Below the pieces are notes generated by a model. That model ran no database searches and was not told where the DNA came from. It saw only the letters and a list, made by a program, of their open reading frames with translations. A stretch of DNA of 64,000 bases from the NCBI GenBank assembly GCA_028554795.2, contig CM068835.1, forward strand, positions 29,142,311 through 29,206,310, read 5' to 3'. Every line of letters begins with the position of its first letter. The stretch's first letter is position 1. Positions 12,231-28,820 of the stretch are shown in pieces. Source of the stretch: Sinohyriopsis cumingii. Taxonomy: Eukaryota > Mollusca > Bivalvia > Unionida > Unionidae. The translations under genes and the position numbers were made by a program.

Positions 12231-13364
12231 CAATTAATTAGTCCCCTGTGTGGACACAAAATGCTAGATGCACGCCCGATGGGCAAAGAGGAACTTAATT
12301 CAAGTAAAGCCAAATCAGTTTGTCTACCCATTGTTGACTAGTCAACATACAATGAATGAGCCGTATACAGAAACTGTTGGAGCTCCAGATGCACCTGGAA
12401 CATGCTTGCCGCCCCCTGAACGAACTGGCCATGAAGACAATATGGAAGCAGAGAAGACAGTTGAAGAAGAAAAAAGAAAGAAGTTTACAAGAAAAAAGAT
12501 ACTGCTTCATAGCACAAGGCGACAGACATGTGAAGTCAACACTGTGGTAATGGCACCAGCACTACAGCGCCAACTACCGCATACAATGGTCGCTGTCCCT
12601 CCAATAGAAATCTTGGACCTGTAGTTGGAGCGCCAGCGGCAAGAGTTGGAATCTCAGCTGTGAGAATCACAATTACTGCAATACCCACAATCATATCGAA
12701 GATATCCGAGGGAAAGAGTCTTCACAATCACTCAAACGGATGATTGGGATTCTGAAGCCAGTCGAAGCCCCTCAGTACTATCCATCACGACTAATTGTCT
12801 TGGTGGAGATAGATGAAGGCTACAATGCTTTTGTGGTGCTAAGCCTGGGAGGTGGGGACATTAATTGTGTGCACTGGAGAAGAAAAAAACAAGGGCCTTG
12901 TCAGAGCCAACCGATTTATAGAAAAGAGAGACTAATCAATTTGCCAAAATATTTGTGTTTGGGAGTGTTTGTTTGTTTGTGTACGCATGAGTTTTTTCCC
13001 AAAACTATTCGCTTTCCCTTCTCAGATGTGTGTTTGTATGTGATGGTTTAATGGTGTGTCTATAAACACTAATTAACTTTGCTTGTGGGATACTGTGGTT
13101 TGGTATGTTTGAATGTGAAGGTCTGTATTTGAGGGTTTAGTGGGGTGACTATTAACACTTACTAACCTTACTTGTATGATAGGGTATTGTTTAGATTGGT
13201 TGTTTGATTGTATTGAATCTTTATTTTTAAAAACTTAGTTTTCTTTGTATAATATGTGTTGTATAGTGTGTTTGTATATCTTTGTAAAAAGAGTTGAAAG
13301 AGAGTTTTTTTACGTCCGCGCTGCTATCTTGTTTTGATGGTTTTTAAAAAAAATTATCGTTTGC
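12231..13364. other. Unassigned stretch
   Basis: A 118-residue open frame at 12,268-12,624 and a 103-residue one at 12,740-13,051 have no recognisable motif. Their composition (Glu/Lys-rich, then mixed) does not resemble a known family. They may be chance frames or decayed repeat sequence. Confidence 0.25.
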
Positions 13365-13475
13365 CCTTTGAAGCCGTAAACCTAGTTTTGCAGAACAGTA
13401 TCGACATTGATGATTTCATTCTCATGGAGTGATGTTATAGCGTTCACACTAGTTGCATAACAGCCATTATTGTAG
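13365..13475 (-). pseudogene. C1q-domain exon remnant
   Basis: The minus strand encodes a stretch resembling VNAITSLHENEIINVDTVLQ, which parallels the VNELASIHENQIVHFDTVLH segment of the intact C1q exon at 21,549-21,988. The similarity at DNA level is evident in both genes (CAGAACAGTATCGA...GATTTCATTCTCATGGA). Only about 35 residues of the domain remain, followed by a stop. It is a fragment of a third local C1q gene. Confidence 0.6.
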
Positions 13476-15069
13476 TCCCTAATAAAAGAGTTGATCTTGG
13501 CCTCTGATGGTCCTGGTGTTTTGCAAACAATCGAGAATGTTACTTGATTAAATAGAAAACAGCATTAAAGTCTAAATAGAAGATGATTACTAAGTCGCAT
13601 TCTATAGGGCGACAAAGCAACAGGTCTGGGTTTTTTCTTGCTCTATAAAGGTCACGTGTACTATAAGTTCAGTAATTAATTACATGCACCATATCGACTT
13701 TGTACATGTTGTGTCCAGGTTAATGCATTGGTGTATCTGAACTTCTAATTAATATAATGGATGTTCATTATAAATGAGAACACAATTTGTATGAATTGCA
13801 CGAACAGGTGATAAAATTGAAAACGTTATCTAAAGTGCACATGATCTTTATGCTGATAGTGTGCCAGTCTCTAAATATCATTACACAAAACGTATTCTAT
13901 AAATAATGTTTTTCTTAAATTTAGATGTAATTGTTATATATTTCAGGACTTAAGGGCACTAATGATAATAACGGTATTTTAAATGCTTCCACTAGAAAAG
14001 GATTTTTGTCACTGTAACACCAAGATTAATAGTATAATATCCCCCAATTGCAGAAGAATATTACCATTTTAATTCGTTTCTTGTTTTGTTTTTATTATAT
14101 CACACTTTGTTGAGTATATTATTCTACGTCGTACAGCTCAACTCATGTTTCCAAGTCTTCACAATGGATTCAAGATTTTCTCATTTTACCATTGCCTACT
14201 AGTTAGAAAGATCATCACTTCGCATCTGTGTTGAAGGTACTCCAAATCGGAACATCTTGCGACTTTTCTAAAGAATTCTATCTCGGATAAATGTCCAAGG
14301 AATGATACTGAATAAAGTTTGGGAATCGCCTGCAAATGTTAGAGAATTCAGCCACACGTTACAGTACGCTTGGAAAAGTATAACCACGTCAAAAGCATTA
14401 TGATACCTGTATGAAATAATTTGCGCAGGTTCCGTTAAGAAAAGTTCGCTACTGAGTTCATGCGTTAAATAAAGAAACTTGGAAACTTTCTGCCAAGTAG
14501 TCACTCAAAAATGAAAGCGAATCTTGAGTATATAGTCTGAGTTTTCATTGCTTTTCAAATAATGAAAACGTCGATCATACACACTGAGCTTTATATATGA
14601 TGATAGATACGCATGAACCACAAGGATCAATAGACATAGCTTCTTCTTCGACTACAATTGAAAATTACGGTTCAATCAATGAAATCAATCGATAGCTGGT
14701 GAAGTAATGAAATATCGCAGAAGAGACCGTCTAACCCACTAAATCAGACATTGATGATTGTGTGGTTTCCAACTCAGTATGAGAAATATAACAATGAGTT
14801 TTAAAACTATTTACTGAATGTGATAACTTAGAATTTTTCATAAAATTCGGAATTATGGAGTTATGTGAATAATATACAAAATATATTGTTTATTGTATGG
14901 TCTTATGTATCAAACGATATATTGTACAATAATGAACACGTATGGTAGAGAAGCGATGTAGGATTAAAAGAGGAACTGTAGGCAATATAACTATGAGACG
15001 TGTGTTCCTCATTCAACAAATAATCTAAGGATCTATTTCCGGTACATTTTACGGTTTTGTTGCTGTTTC
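13476..15069. other. Intergenic, nothing recognised
   Basis: Only chance frames and AT-rich sequence are seen between the two C1q remnants. Confidence 0.35.
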
Positions 15070-15439
15070 TCAACCGCTTCCATCTCCCCAAATAGGGAAA
15101 CATGAGAAGGACGTGTAATAATCACCATCTATAGACATTCCGTGGTTGAAATACTGCCATGGTTATAACTATTGCCCCCATCAGCATAGCTTCTGCTTTT
15201 AATTTCCTCATTTGGAATTATATTTACGCGTGTAATGAGGCTTAATGTTAAGAAATATGTACCGGACAGGGGACATATAAATATTCCAGTTTGCTTGTTG
15301 AAGTCATTGCCCTCGTTGTGCAGAACAGTATCGAAATTGACGATTTCATTCGGACTAACTGTTGCTCTACCGTTTGCATTAATTACATTAAATCCCATCT
15401 GTTTTGTTGAAATCCATCTTACTTCTGTTCGTAAAATAC
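15070..15439 (-). pseudogene. C1q-domain exon with internal deletion
   Basis: A splice acceptor (TTTTGTTCCAG) ends at 15,440, and the exon starts in phase 1 with ILRTEV, as in the intact paralogue (ILRRES). The C1q core is clear: NFDTVLHNEGNDFNKQTG followed by CPLSGTYFLT. After GSISTTEC the region matching GAGQRVWISMYYGS in the paralogue is missing and the frame changes. The last strand (GDYYTSFSCFPIWG) is still readable in another frame down to 15,070. No upstream signal-peptide exon was found. The locus is therefore a probable pseudogene of a secreted C1q-like lectin/immune protein. Confidence 0.7.
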
Positions 15440-15774
15440 CTGGAACAAAAAGATGTGCGAATGTGTGTTTGGGGTGCATTAGTTAACATGTAACTCAATC
15501 TTCCGTTAAAATAAATCGTACCGGAAAATATTCAAATAGTAGCAAAAGCAGTTATTTGTTATTTTATTAGAATCTCTCCAACGATATTCTTTGTTTCAAG
15601 AACATATCATGTATTTTATGTCCTTATATGTACAATAAGGTTAAATATGAAGCAAAAAAAAAGTTATATCTTTTATTTCAAAAATCTCTTAGGCACATTA
15701 CAATCAAATATTGACAATAACAAATAAATATGACGATTGATAGATAAATATATTGATAGACAGATATATTGGTA

Positions 15775-15859
<85 letters not shown>

Positions 15860-17271
15860 AATCATATGGCGAATAATGGTCCTTTAAAGTGCACTTGATC
15901 CAGCAAGGGATCACGTGTGTCGGGGATTGATTAAGATAAATGCAATAAACTGACAACGAACAGTGCAAACCTTGTATCTAACTAGCTGAGCGCTTTCAAC
16001 TCTTAATGAGTCTTTTTCAAAGCAAATAGAAAACAGAGACAAGGAAATAAAACAGAAAAACCGTTGTGTTTGCAAAACTTTACATGGCTGTTTCTACAGG
16101 AATTGAACCTTTAAATGTATTGTGTTTCAGCTAGTTATTTCAGCTTGTTGCGGATGTTGGAAAATATATATTTGAATGGTAAAGCAAGATGAAACTAATC
16201 ACTGTCGATAAGGGATTGTGCCTTACCAGGACCAGGTACGGCTAAAATACCAGACATTGTTGCACATTGCTAGGTAAATGTGATTTCAGCACCAGATAAA
16301 GTTGTGTTCGTGAAAACACTTTATGATAACGACTGCATGTTATAAAGTTTTACTCAAGACCTTAGTAGTATTTAACGGAGACACACCCTGGACTTTTACA
16401 TATTTTGTTAACTTCTTTTCTATAACCAACGTCCCACTTCCTTCAAGGTAAAATCAAATTCATAAACATGGTGCAGCTATAAGTTCAGGAGTGGTTGGCA
16501 TTACATTATTTATTATTCTTCGAGCTTAAAATAAATTTTATAAAGACAACCTAAAATGTACACTAAAAAAAACAGAAGAATTCGCAGAAACACGCACATG
16601 AGAGGTTATGCCATGATCTGCTTTCCAAGGGACGCAAGAAAAGTAGTACTGAGCCCCTATATCAACTGTTTCATAATTTCTATATTGTATATTCTAATTC
16701 TATCAAAATAATCAAACAAAGATACTAAAATTATAAATAAACAAAAATTGATACAATGTAGTAAATCTATAAAACTCTTATGTATTTGCTTTCCGAGCGA
16801 AGCAACAAAATTTAAAAGTCGCACTAAGTCCTTTTACCTTCCATTTGATATTTTCTTCTGTTATCAAAAAGTAAATTAAAAATATAAAATTTGAATTTAT
16901 GGCAATAATCGAAATAGTGATTTTGCGTTATGAATGTAGGAGTGATAGAACTCGTGGTAGTCTGAAAAATAATAAAGATCACGACACATCATAAGCATCA
17001 TAATTAACTAAGTATTTACAGTTTCGGACCTGATTGATACCCCGAGACAGCCGACACTTTACCATTAGCCACCTGTGAATGAAAGAACAGCAAAGCGTCA
17101 ACCAACCAGAACATTTGTGCGAGAGAAATTGCAAGTTGTTCATCCGCCAAGATTCATTTTAAGATCACAAGGTGCTTTACCATTTCTTGGTATCCTTACG
17201 CATAGCTAGTTATTCCATAATAGGATATCTATTGTTTTGGCGTCAAGAGTTAACATACTTACTTTAGTGCA
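15440..17271. other. Intergenic with a long (AT)n tract
   Basis: Apart from the microsatellite at 15,779-15,854 I see nothing. I looked for an upstream signal-peptide exon of the C1q pseudogene on the minus strand and did not find one. Confidence 0.35.
15779..15854. repeat. (AT)n microsatellite
   Basis: About 38 AT dinucleotides. Confidence 0.95.
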
Positions 17272-17983
17272 TCAGTTCACACCCATACGTTGTTTCTTTG
17301 ACCGAATGAGACCTGCTGTGTGACCGAATTTGCGTCGCTGGCGAAGACATTCTACATACATATCGTGCCAAATATCGTTTTCGCTTTTCGATATTTTTTC
17401 GCAGAATCCAAACACAATCGAACACGTTTGTGGGAGCATTCCCGTGTATTCCTCGACAGCCTTGCCCGAGCACTCATCTTTGAACTTCGACACGACATTT
17501 GAATGTTTGTAGCTTAACAGTGGATGATCCCTCAAAATGTTTTTCCAGCGATGCCACGCCCATGTTCCCGTGCACATCATTGTTGATAATACACATACGC
17601 ATTGTTCTTGTGGAGCATTTTACATTGTTACCGTACCGTGGTTTGATTGTATCACAATAAAACTAGTACACTAGCACTTTGGGTAATACCAGCACTGACA
17701 CATGATGGTAGATAGGCTTTGTCAGCTTCATGTTTGATCTTTTACTGTGTACAGCAAAGAGCCCACCATCGAAGCTCTTTCCCGACTCGAATGCCGGGTC
17801 AGCAATAAGATTCCGGAGGTTGTGTTGTTCACCATTAAGGACAATGTCGAAGCGAATCCGTTTCCGAATATTCGCCATAGCCTTTCCGAGCACAGCATTG
17901 TTCATGAGTTTGAAGATCTCTTTCTCAGGCCAATTCGTGGCATATGTGCCCAGATCCGTATTCATCTGAATGAACGTAGGCAT
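17272..17983 (-). pseudogene. Fossil Polinton-type DNA polymerase B fragment, C-terminal part
   Basis: The minus strand carries EKEIFKLMNNAVLGKAMANI with IRKR, the motif-B region of the DNA_pol_B_2 family (typical form: FKLMNNSVFGKTMENIRKR). It is followed by FAVH and LTKPIY with VSVLVL, and then, further downstream, by FKDECSGKAVEEYTG, matching the conserved FKDE-GK-I-EFVGLR stretch near the polymerase C-terminus. It is an isolated, broken fragment with no other Polinton gene beside it. The lineage is distinct from the polymerase at 52.9 kb. Confidence 0.65.
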
Positions 17984-21548
<3,565 letters not shown>

Positions 21549-22685
21549 TCAGTTACTTCTTGTTGCATTTTCCCAAAGAAAGAAACCGGAGAAGGACGAG
21601 TAAAAATCCCCACATATGGTTGATCCATAGTACATGCTGATCCAAACGCGTTGTCCAGCTCCACAGTGAACTATGCTTGAAATACTGCCCTGGGCCCTAG
21701 AATCGGCCACACCAGAAAACATGTTGCCTTTCACTTGGCCATCTACCATTAGATGTACCTCAGATCTGTACGAATGCCTTGCCGTAAGGCTTCCAGTGAA
21801 GAAATATGTACCCGACAAAGGACACGTAAATTGTCCAGTTTGCTTGTTGAAACCCTCACCCTCATTGTGAAGAACAGTATCGAAATGGACGATTTGATTC
21901 TCATGGATTGATGCTAATTCATTTACCATAACTGCAGAAAATGCAATATGATTTGCTGCAATCCCCGGACTCTCTCTTCTTAAGATACCTGAAATCATCG
22001 AATATGTCTGATTAGTAAACAATCCAACTATTTCTATAAATAGGCAATGAGGGTGACACAAAACGAATTGTTTGTCTTCTTTTTATGATTCCTAGTACGA
22101 CATTCTTATTCAAAAATACAGTTTATTTGTCTAATATTTTTCTCTTCTAAAATAATCATAGTAATATTTTCACTCTCAGTTATCTTCATTGTAAGTGTCA
22201 GATTTTCTGTGCATTCATCAGACCTCATATAGTAAACAACTGCTTTTGATATTCGTTTCTCAAACTAATGCAGCTTGTTCCTTTAATAAGTCAGTTCTGA
22301 TAGATTTTTGCTTTGATAGCTGCTGCATTTTTGTTGATTCCTCCTTAATTTTGCTACCTTGAGCAATAAGAACTCATTGTCAAGTTCGATACCATATCAT
22401 AGATCGTAAATGGCAGAGACCATCATATCTGTAGAAAAGCACCGTTAACATTATCCTAGTAGCTGCTTTGTTGGATTTGCATCACGAGAATCCGTAGAAG
22501 CTATTTAAGACAAGTTAAGAAAGCGTTATGGTCACCCTATATTGCAACCCTTACCTGGTCTGGAAATGGCACAGAGCCCTATCTTGAATTTTATCTAATA
22601 CTGAAGCCGTACAGTGCCGTTTAACAACTGTATCTGTTCAATGTTTAATTTTCCCCAGCATTGTATATGACAATGAAGAATAAAT

Positions 22686-22784
<99 letters not shown>

Positions 22785-23803
22785 TAGATATTTGTTGTAA
22801 AGCAATATGATTTGTCTTGATCTCTACGGACTGTGTGCCACACCATAACATAACAATGCACTTTGCAAAAGATCAATGGTAAACTTAACCATACTATTTG
22901 CCGTTAATAGAATCGTAAATGATAAATTGTGGAAAAAAGAAAAAGAACAATGTACCATGTTTACCATTTTAATCAAAATAAAGAAATAAGAGAAACGAAA
23001 CTAGGGGTTTTTACCCTTCCGCTACCAAGGGAAGCAATATTATGCCTGTATATCGCACTTTTTCTTATTTGTAAATTGTTACTTAAGATACTATACATTT
23101 AACCCGAAAGTTCCAATATTAAAAAGCAGATTTTATTGAAATTTTTCTAAAACTCTATTTAATCTCTCAAGCTTTTACGAGAAACCAAGCGCCACAACTT
23201 ATCCATCTTTTTAAAAACAGTCCCTGCAAAAAAATCTAACTGAAGCAAATAGCCAACAAAATTCAACATCCTAACATAATCGTCCAAATTTGAAGTTAGA
23301 CATTCCGACTTTGTACTTAATCCGTATGATCTTTCATTCACTATTTTGTTTTGTAAACAAATGGGCTAAAACAGACCGAGCAACCACTCAAACTGCTTAC
23401 CTGATTTATGCGAATGCATAGCTTTAGGTTCGGGTGTGCGGCTGATATTTATATCTTTTAATGTAACTTTGGCAACATTTTTATTGGCAGGATAATCTAC
23501 TGGGTCGTCCTCCTTAGTACAGCTCACGTTCTGAGTGTTTTCATCAGCCCTCATGTCGTAAACGATAGCTTCTAGTTCTGATATTCGTCTCTCAGATTGT
23601 TCTAGCTTGTCCCGTATGTTATTCAGTTTTAATAGCATTTTGCTTTGATTGCTACTGCATTCTTGTTGGTTTTTCTCCAATTCTTTTACCTTTTGCAACA
23701 GGAACTCTATCACGGTGTCTTGCTCAAAAAGAGTTGTCTGAACTGGGATTATAAGAACGCAAATTAACAAGGCTAAAAGCCTCACTGTATCATTCCTCCT
23801 CAT
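21549..23803 (-). CDS. Secreted coiled-coil C1q-domain protein (two exons)
   Basis: Exon 1 (23,401-23,803) starts at MRRNDTV, followed by a hydrophobic signal peptide (LLALLICVLIIPVQ). A Leu/Glu/Lys-rich coiled coil comes next (LLQKVKELEKNQQ...LEQSERRISELEAIVYD). The donor at 23,401/23,400 reads ATCAG/GTAAGC. Exon 2 (21,549-21,988) follows a TTTCAG acceptor, and the intron is phase 1 (G/GT). Exon 2 encodes one C1q jelly-roll domain: HFDTVLHNEG, FTCPLSGTYFFTGSL, GSISSIVHCGAGQRVWISMY and a final FSGFFLWE. The summed exons (843 nt) stay in frame, giving about 280 residues. Such sC1q-like proteins with an N-terminal coiled coil are expanded in bivalves and bind microbial or other ligands as trimers. 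I did not see a further upstream exon. Confidence 0.8.
21989..23400 (-). other. Intron of the C1q gene
   Basis: The GT (23,399-23,400) and AG (21,989-21,990) borders match on the minus strand. It contains an (AT)n microsatellite at 22,689-22,780 and no other recognised feature. Confidence 0.75.
22689..22780. repeat. (AT)n microsatellite in the C1q intron
   Basis: About 46 AT units. Confidence 0.95.
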
Positions 23804-26800
23804 TATACCTTTGTTGTGACTGAATTCACACTGAGAACGCAAGCAATCATTCAACAGGTACAAAGATAACTTGACATCAATGTCTCGATCGATGCCATAT
23901 ATAGTTCGTGAATGGCATAGACAGTCGTATATCTGTAGATAAGCACAAAGACAACATTATCTATCTAAAGGCCGAACAATGGCACTGTGCGGCAACGTTA
24001 CTAGGCAAAGGTCATGAAACAACGCCATGTTATTGCGACACTAGATAAAATAGCGTAAGATTTCATATTTTGTGTAAACGAATGCACGGAAAAGAGTCTT
24101 TCACACGACCTTTGTTGAAACGAATGCAAACACCCGTAGCAAATACCACCCCAGCCCCTTTTTGTATTACCTTTATCCTACATCATAATCCTTACAAGAT
24201 ACAAATAATATTAGAAAGAAAAGAAAAACTTGATTCAGCTATTTATCAAATGACCGAAGTTTCCCCCTTTATATTCTTTAAAAAAAATTATAAGACACCT
24301 TAACCGTATTATCTACCGTGGATAGTACCAAAATGACAAATTGCGGAATAAAGGGGAAAGAGGATACATTTTTTAAACTTTACTATTTTATCCTGTTTTA
24401 AAGAAAAAATATGCCTTTTAAGCTCTTTTTAAATGCAAAAGTTCTCCCGCAGATAAGTGTCAAAATCAAATGAGTCCTTAAACTAAAAGAACTCAACAAT
24501 AAACAGTATACATTTGATTTGACAAATTAGAAACAACCACAATAGAAGTTATGAAGCAAGAAAAGTAACACTGAGGCCCCATATCTTATTACTGTACGTT
24601 TTTGTTTCTACTTTCTATGTTATAATTCAATAAAAATAAAAGCAAAAGACCCATAGTATTAGATATAACACTTGGACAAATAATCGCTGTGATATAGAAA
24701 TAAAACTGAAGGTTATGCCTTATTCTATTTTAAGAAATATGAGAGCAAAGCGAGGCTTTTATATCCCGCTATTTCATATTTACTAATTTATACATTTTAA
24801 TTAATTCAATAAGCAACAATAAAATAGGAAAAACCAAAATATCTGTTCCAACATTCTGCTTACTAAGCGTAGCGATGGAATCAGTATCACGCACGTAGAC
24901 GTATATATAGTGACTGGAGATATATATTAAGGGAAAATAAATATTATATTGATAGAACTTATATCTGCAAGCCAAGGATTTAGATAACCTACCTCACCTG
25001 ATGTGTCTCCATGTACATCATTTTTCAAGCCGTTATGGATTTTATAGTGTCTACATGAATATATCGGACACATTTCAGGGTCTCTTCAAAATAGACTTGG
25101 GCAAATTTTTATTATTAATTTTAGCGGCTAAACTTAGGAACGATAAGTCAAGGAGAATTATGTTTAACCTGACTTTATTTCTCCTATTCAGGATGTCGAA
25201 ATATTGTGATATCACGATTGTATTCATTGCGAAAGTCTCTTCATCAAGTTGAAAGAAGGCCTTTGCCTGAACATATAGTCTGGGATGCGAAAAGCAGGTA
25301 GACCGAATGCACACACGTTAATTTGTGTGGCAGTTAGACACTGTTTACCGCTGTCACCGATTGGATGAGATCGTTGTAATGAGCTGTAACGTATTCTCTA
25401 AGGGATAGAGCAGTTTGACTTGTGATCAGTGAGAGGGCAAAGAGTTTTTTCAGAGTTTTCAATTCAAACCATTAAACAGTAATGTACGTTTTGATGGAAT
25501 AAGAGATAACAAAGTCACTTTCCGTTGTTTATATTATGAGTGTAGGATCCGGTGCAGTTCTATATTATAGCTATCAGTGGATTGTATTTATTCTATTTCT
25601 CTTTATTTTCATCTTCTTGCCAGAGAGGATAATAGCTTCCACTACCAAGCATCACACATAACTGGTCTCTAGACCCTTGAAATTTATAGAATTAAGTACA
25701 GATGCCATGTGATTTTATATAATGCAATTTTTCTAAAACTTTTTTGCACCGTATTTAGTTTTAAATCAAGACGCAAGAATCATGCTTGTGGAAGAACTGT
25801 TGAGTTTAAGACTGCTGAACACTAGCTACCTTACATAAAAAAGAGAATGATGATGCATTAAAACATCAAATTGTATGTATTCTCGTTATATCTGGAAACT
25901 CAAATTATAAATCCTAACGTTTTCTGTTGGATCATAATTTCTTAATATCATATGCTGGAAAATAACAATTATGGGACAGTTTTGCTCCGTCGTTAATCAG
26001 CAAGCAAGATCAAAACCACTCTGGGATGATTTTGCAAAGTCTGTGTACAGCATGCGAATAGCATATAAGCAGCTTCAGTTTCCTCTCCTTTGAATGGTAT
26101 TATCTGTACATAATTGTTATCTTGATTTTAATATCTTTCCTGATGACCAGCTGCCACCTATACACATCAGATTCTTCCATACAACCATTGCCTTCCAACT
26201 CCTAGGCTACGACCGAAACATCTTTCATACCAAAGTTGGGAGACTCAAAATGTATATTAATAGAATGCAAGAGAAAATATATTAACAGAGCTAACTCAAA
26301 ACACAGGTCATCTACAGATGCAATGTCCTAAGATAACAAACTAATACACGCATTCCCTTCTCTGTAAAATACGACTCCGATGCACCAAAGCAGCAATAGA
26401 TCATATGTTGTCATTGGGACCTTACTGTAGGCAATCTGAAGGAAATTTGCAAGTAGGTGCCTATGGGTACGTACTAAAACATTCAAAGATTATCCATGCT
26501 ACCCCAAATTAAATCCATATTGTACCTCCAAAACAGGCAAATCGCTTCCTCATCTTCAATCATATGCCTGAGATAAAAACGTTTCGGACTTTAATAACTG
26601 GAGTAAACTTAACGTCAGTAATTAAATAGTAGAATCTTCCGGGTTAGCATGCTATTAATATCTACTTAAAACTGGTAATACGGTTTTCATCCACTGTAAA
26701 CCGGTTAATAAGGTTTCAGATTTTATGGTTAAAACCTGGTTCAGTAGTCATCAGTGTTCGGTAAGAAAATGTATGCGGGTTTCGATCAAATAATTAGTAT

Positions 26801-27690
26801 TCTCTACTTTCAACCCACTGAAAAAATTTCATCCACTTTAACCGGTTAAGCAGGCTTTCAAAATTGTTCAACTATTAATCTGTCTTTTTTTTCGAAAATC
26901 CTCCACCTCATTCATCTCCTCCAATGCAAAATCATAGACCAATATTTCTGCTTTTTTTCATGTATTTTTAGAATAATTGCCTCAGCTTTTTCAAACACCT
27001 GAACCTGACATAGGAACGTTGAATACGATTGTTCAATGAGCTATGCATGTCGCACACTCTCTTCAGCGAAAATACGCATTGTTGCAGTTGCTCACAATCT
27101 TTTCTTTACTGATGGACCAGAAATGAATAATACCACGGTACATGGATGTTAAGATTCCCCGATTCGGAAGAATCCATAAGTCAAAAAACTTTCTGAAGAT
27201 CATAAGACAACACTCTCAAGAATCTGGATTGAAAAACTTTTGGATATAGAGTAGAATTTTGGGACCACTTTCAGCAGAAGAAAAAAAAAACAATGGATGG
27301 AACTTCTTGTGCAAAGGAGGTACGTACACATAAGGTCTCGCTGAAATTTCTTTACAAAACAGTTCCTGCTTCCACAACTCAGTCATATCTAGAGGAGCAC
27401 GATAAAGGGCAGAAGTTAGATTTACTGAATGCAGCATGACTGGATGATCCACAAGATTATGATGCGCTAGCAACTAACTGAATTTGTAATCACATGAATG
27501 CATTTATAACCTGGACTTCGAATATACGAAGCAGTATGTGAACATAGACTGCTTACTTCTCCCCTTCAGTAGGACCCACCGTTATGGAAATTGAGAGCTC
27601 CGCCTCTTTGCTTTCTGGCAATGCTTACGTTTTTTCATTCCTAAGGTCACACAAACTACGCAAGGTGATATTATGTGTACTTGGCTGATA
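23804..27690. other. Intergenic, nothing firm
   Basis: Only short chance frames are present. Near 26,690-26,860 the motif AACCGGTTAA(G/T) recurs two or three times with TTTCA neighbours, a weak local repeat. Confidence 0.3.
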
Positions 27691-27699
27691 TGAACCAAC

Positions 27700-28820
27700 C
27701 ACCTAATGAGAGTCAAAGATGATATCTACAGATGTAGTTTTGTTCTGATGGAGTCATATCAAGGAGTCAAACAAGTTGACCTTGACTACAGTCAGGAGTG
27801 GTTCAACGCAATAGGAAAAAGGTGATGATATCGCATGAATTAAGAAGACCACGTCAGCATTGACCGGATGGGCTCTGACATACAAACTCAGAACCTGCGT
27901 TACAACTAAAACTATGGCTTTGTTCATGGTTGAGGATGACTGCCAAATGCTTCATAAAGAAACCACTCCAGATAGAATGAAACTGGACAATGAAGATGAA
28001 AACAACATTTGTCAGTCATACGGAGATTCAATATGTTTGCACCAGACATGTCATGTGATGTTTTCCAGAAAATTGCTTTTAATGATTTGGCTACACGTGA
28101 TATTCAGGATTCTATTATGAATGTACAAGCGCTCGGCCATGTACAGCTTAACACTTTTGTGTAGGACAGACTCGTCGTATCTGATGATGGTCATACACAA
28201 GTCAAGTTCAGAGATTCCCTACTCAAGTAAAGCGCACTAACCATCTCATCTCTGTATGAAGTAAAAACAGAAAACAAGGGGAACTAGCCTATTGTAAAGG
28301 CATACAGTGATATACTTAAGCGCCTCGTCAGTGCCCACCAGGCTGTTAGGAAGGTAGATCTACACAATATATTACCACATAAGCTGATGACTGTACTAAC
28401 TGCCCCAGCATACACAAATGGATGCCAAAATACCAGCAACAAAGTCATTCCATCTTATAAGATTGCCAAGGGTGTAAACTGTTCACGAGAAGATACATTT
28501 GATAGAACGTCTTGCCTGGTGCTATAGTAGTGACGCTTGCGAAACATGTTGTAGTCACCAACTGTGGTGAACTGGTAGACTTGTCGTTCATTGGTGAAGA
28601 CCCTTTGACACGATTTATGTTACATTTTACCATTATAGAGAAGCCTCCATCAACGCTGATACCATGAAAAAACGCTTGAAACGTTCGTGCCTGATCAGAA
28701 ATATGGTGGAAGATTAAGAGAATCTATGTTGGGATTTCACCTTGACAAGGAAGTCTCAGTCAAGGGATTGCATTATGTGTCTCCCAAGGAGACTCTGCCT
28801 CGTGGCGAGACAAATATGTA
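27700..28820 (+). pseudogene. Decayed unidentified coding sequence
   Basis: Plus-strand frames keep protein-like composition over about 1 kb with many stops and shifts: a RMKLDNEDENNI stretch near 27,980, IAFNDLATRDIQDSIMNV near 28,070 and VDLHNILPHKLMTVL near 28,360. I associate these with a hypothetical-protein family that is scattered in copies in animal genomes, but I cannot name a function. It is broken and probably part of a dead repeat. Confidence 0.3.

Noticed and set aside
17264-17580. A host gene reading on the minus strand
   Set aside because: The sequence matches polymerase B of Polintons and is broken, so it was listed as a fossil.
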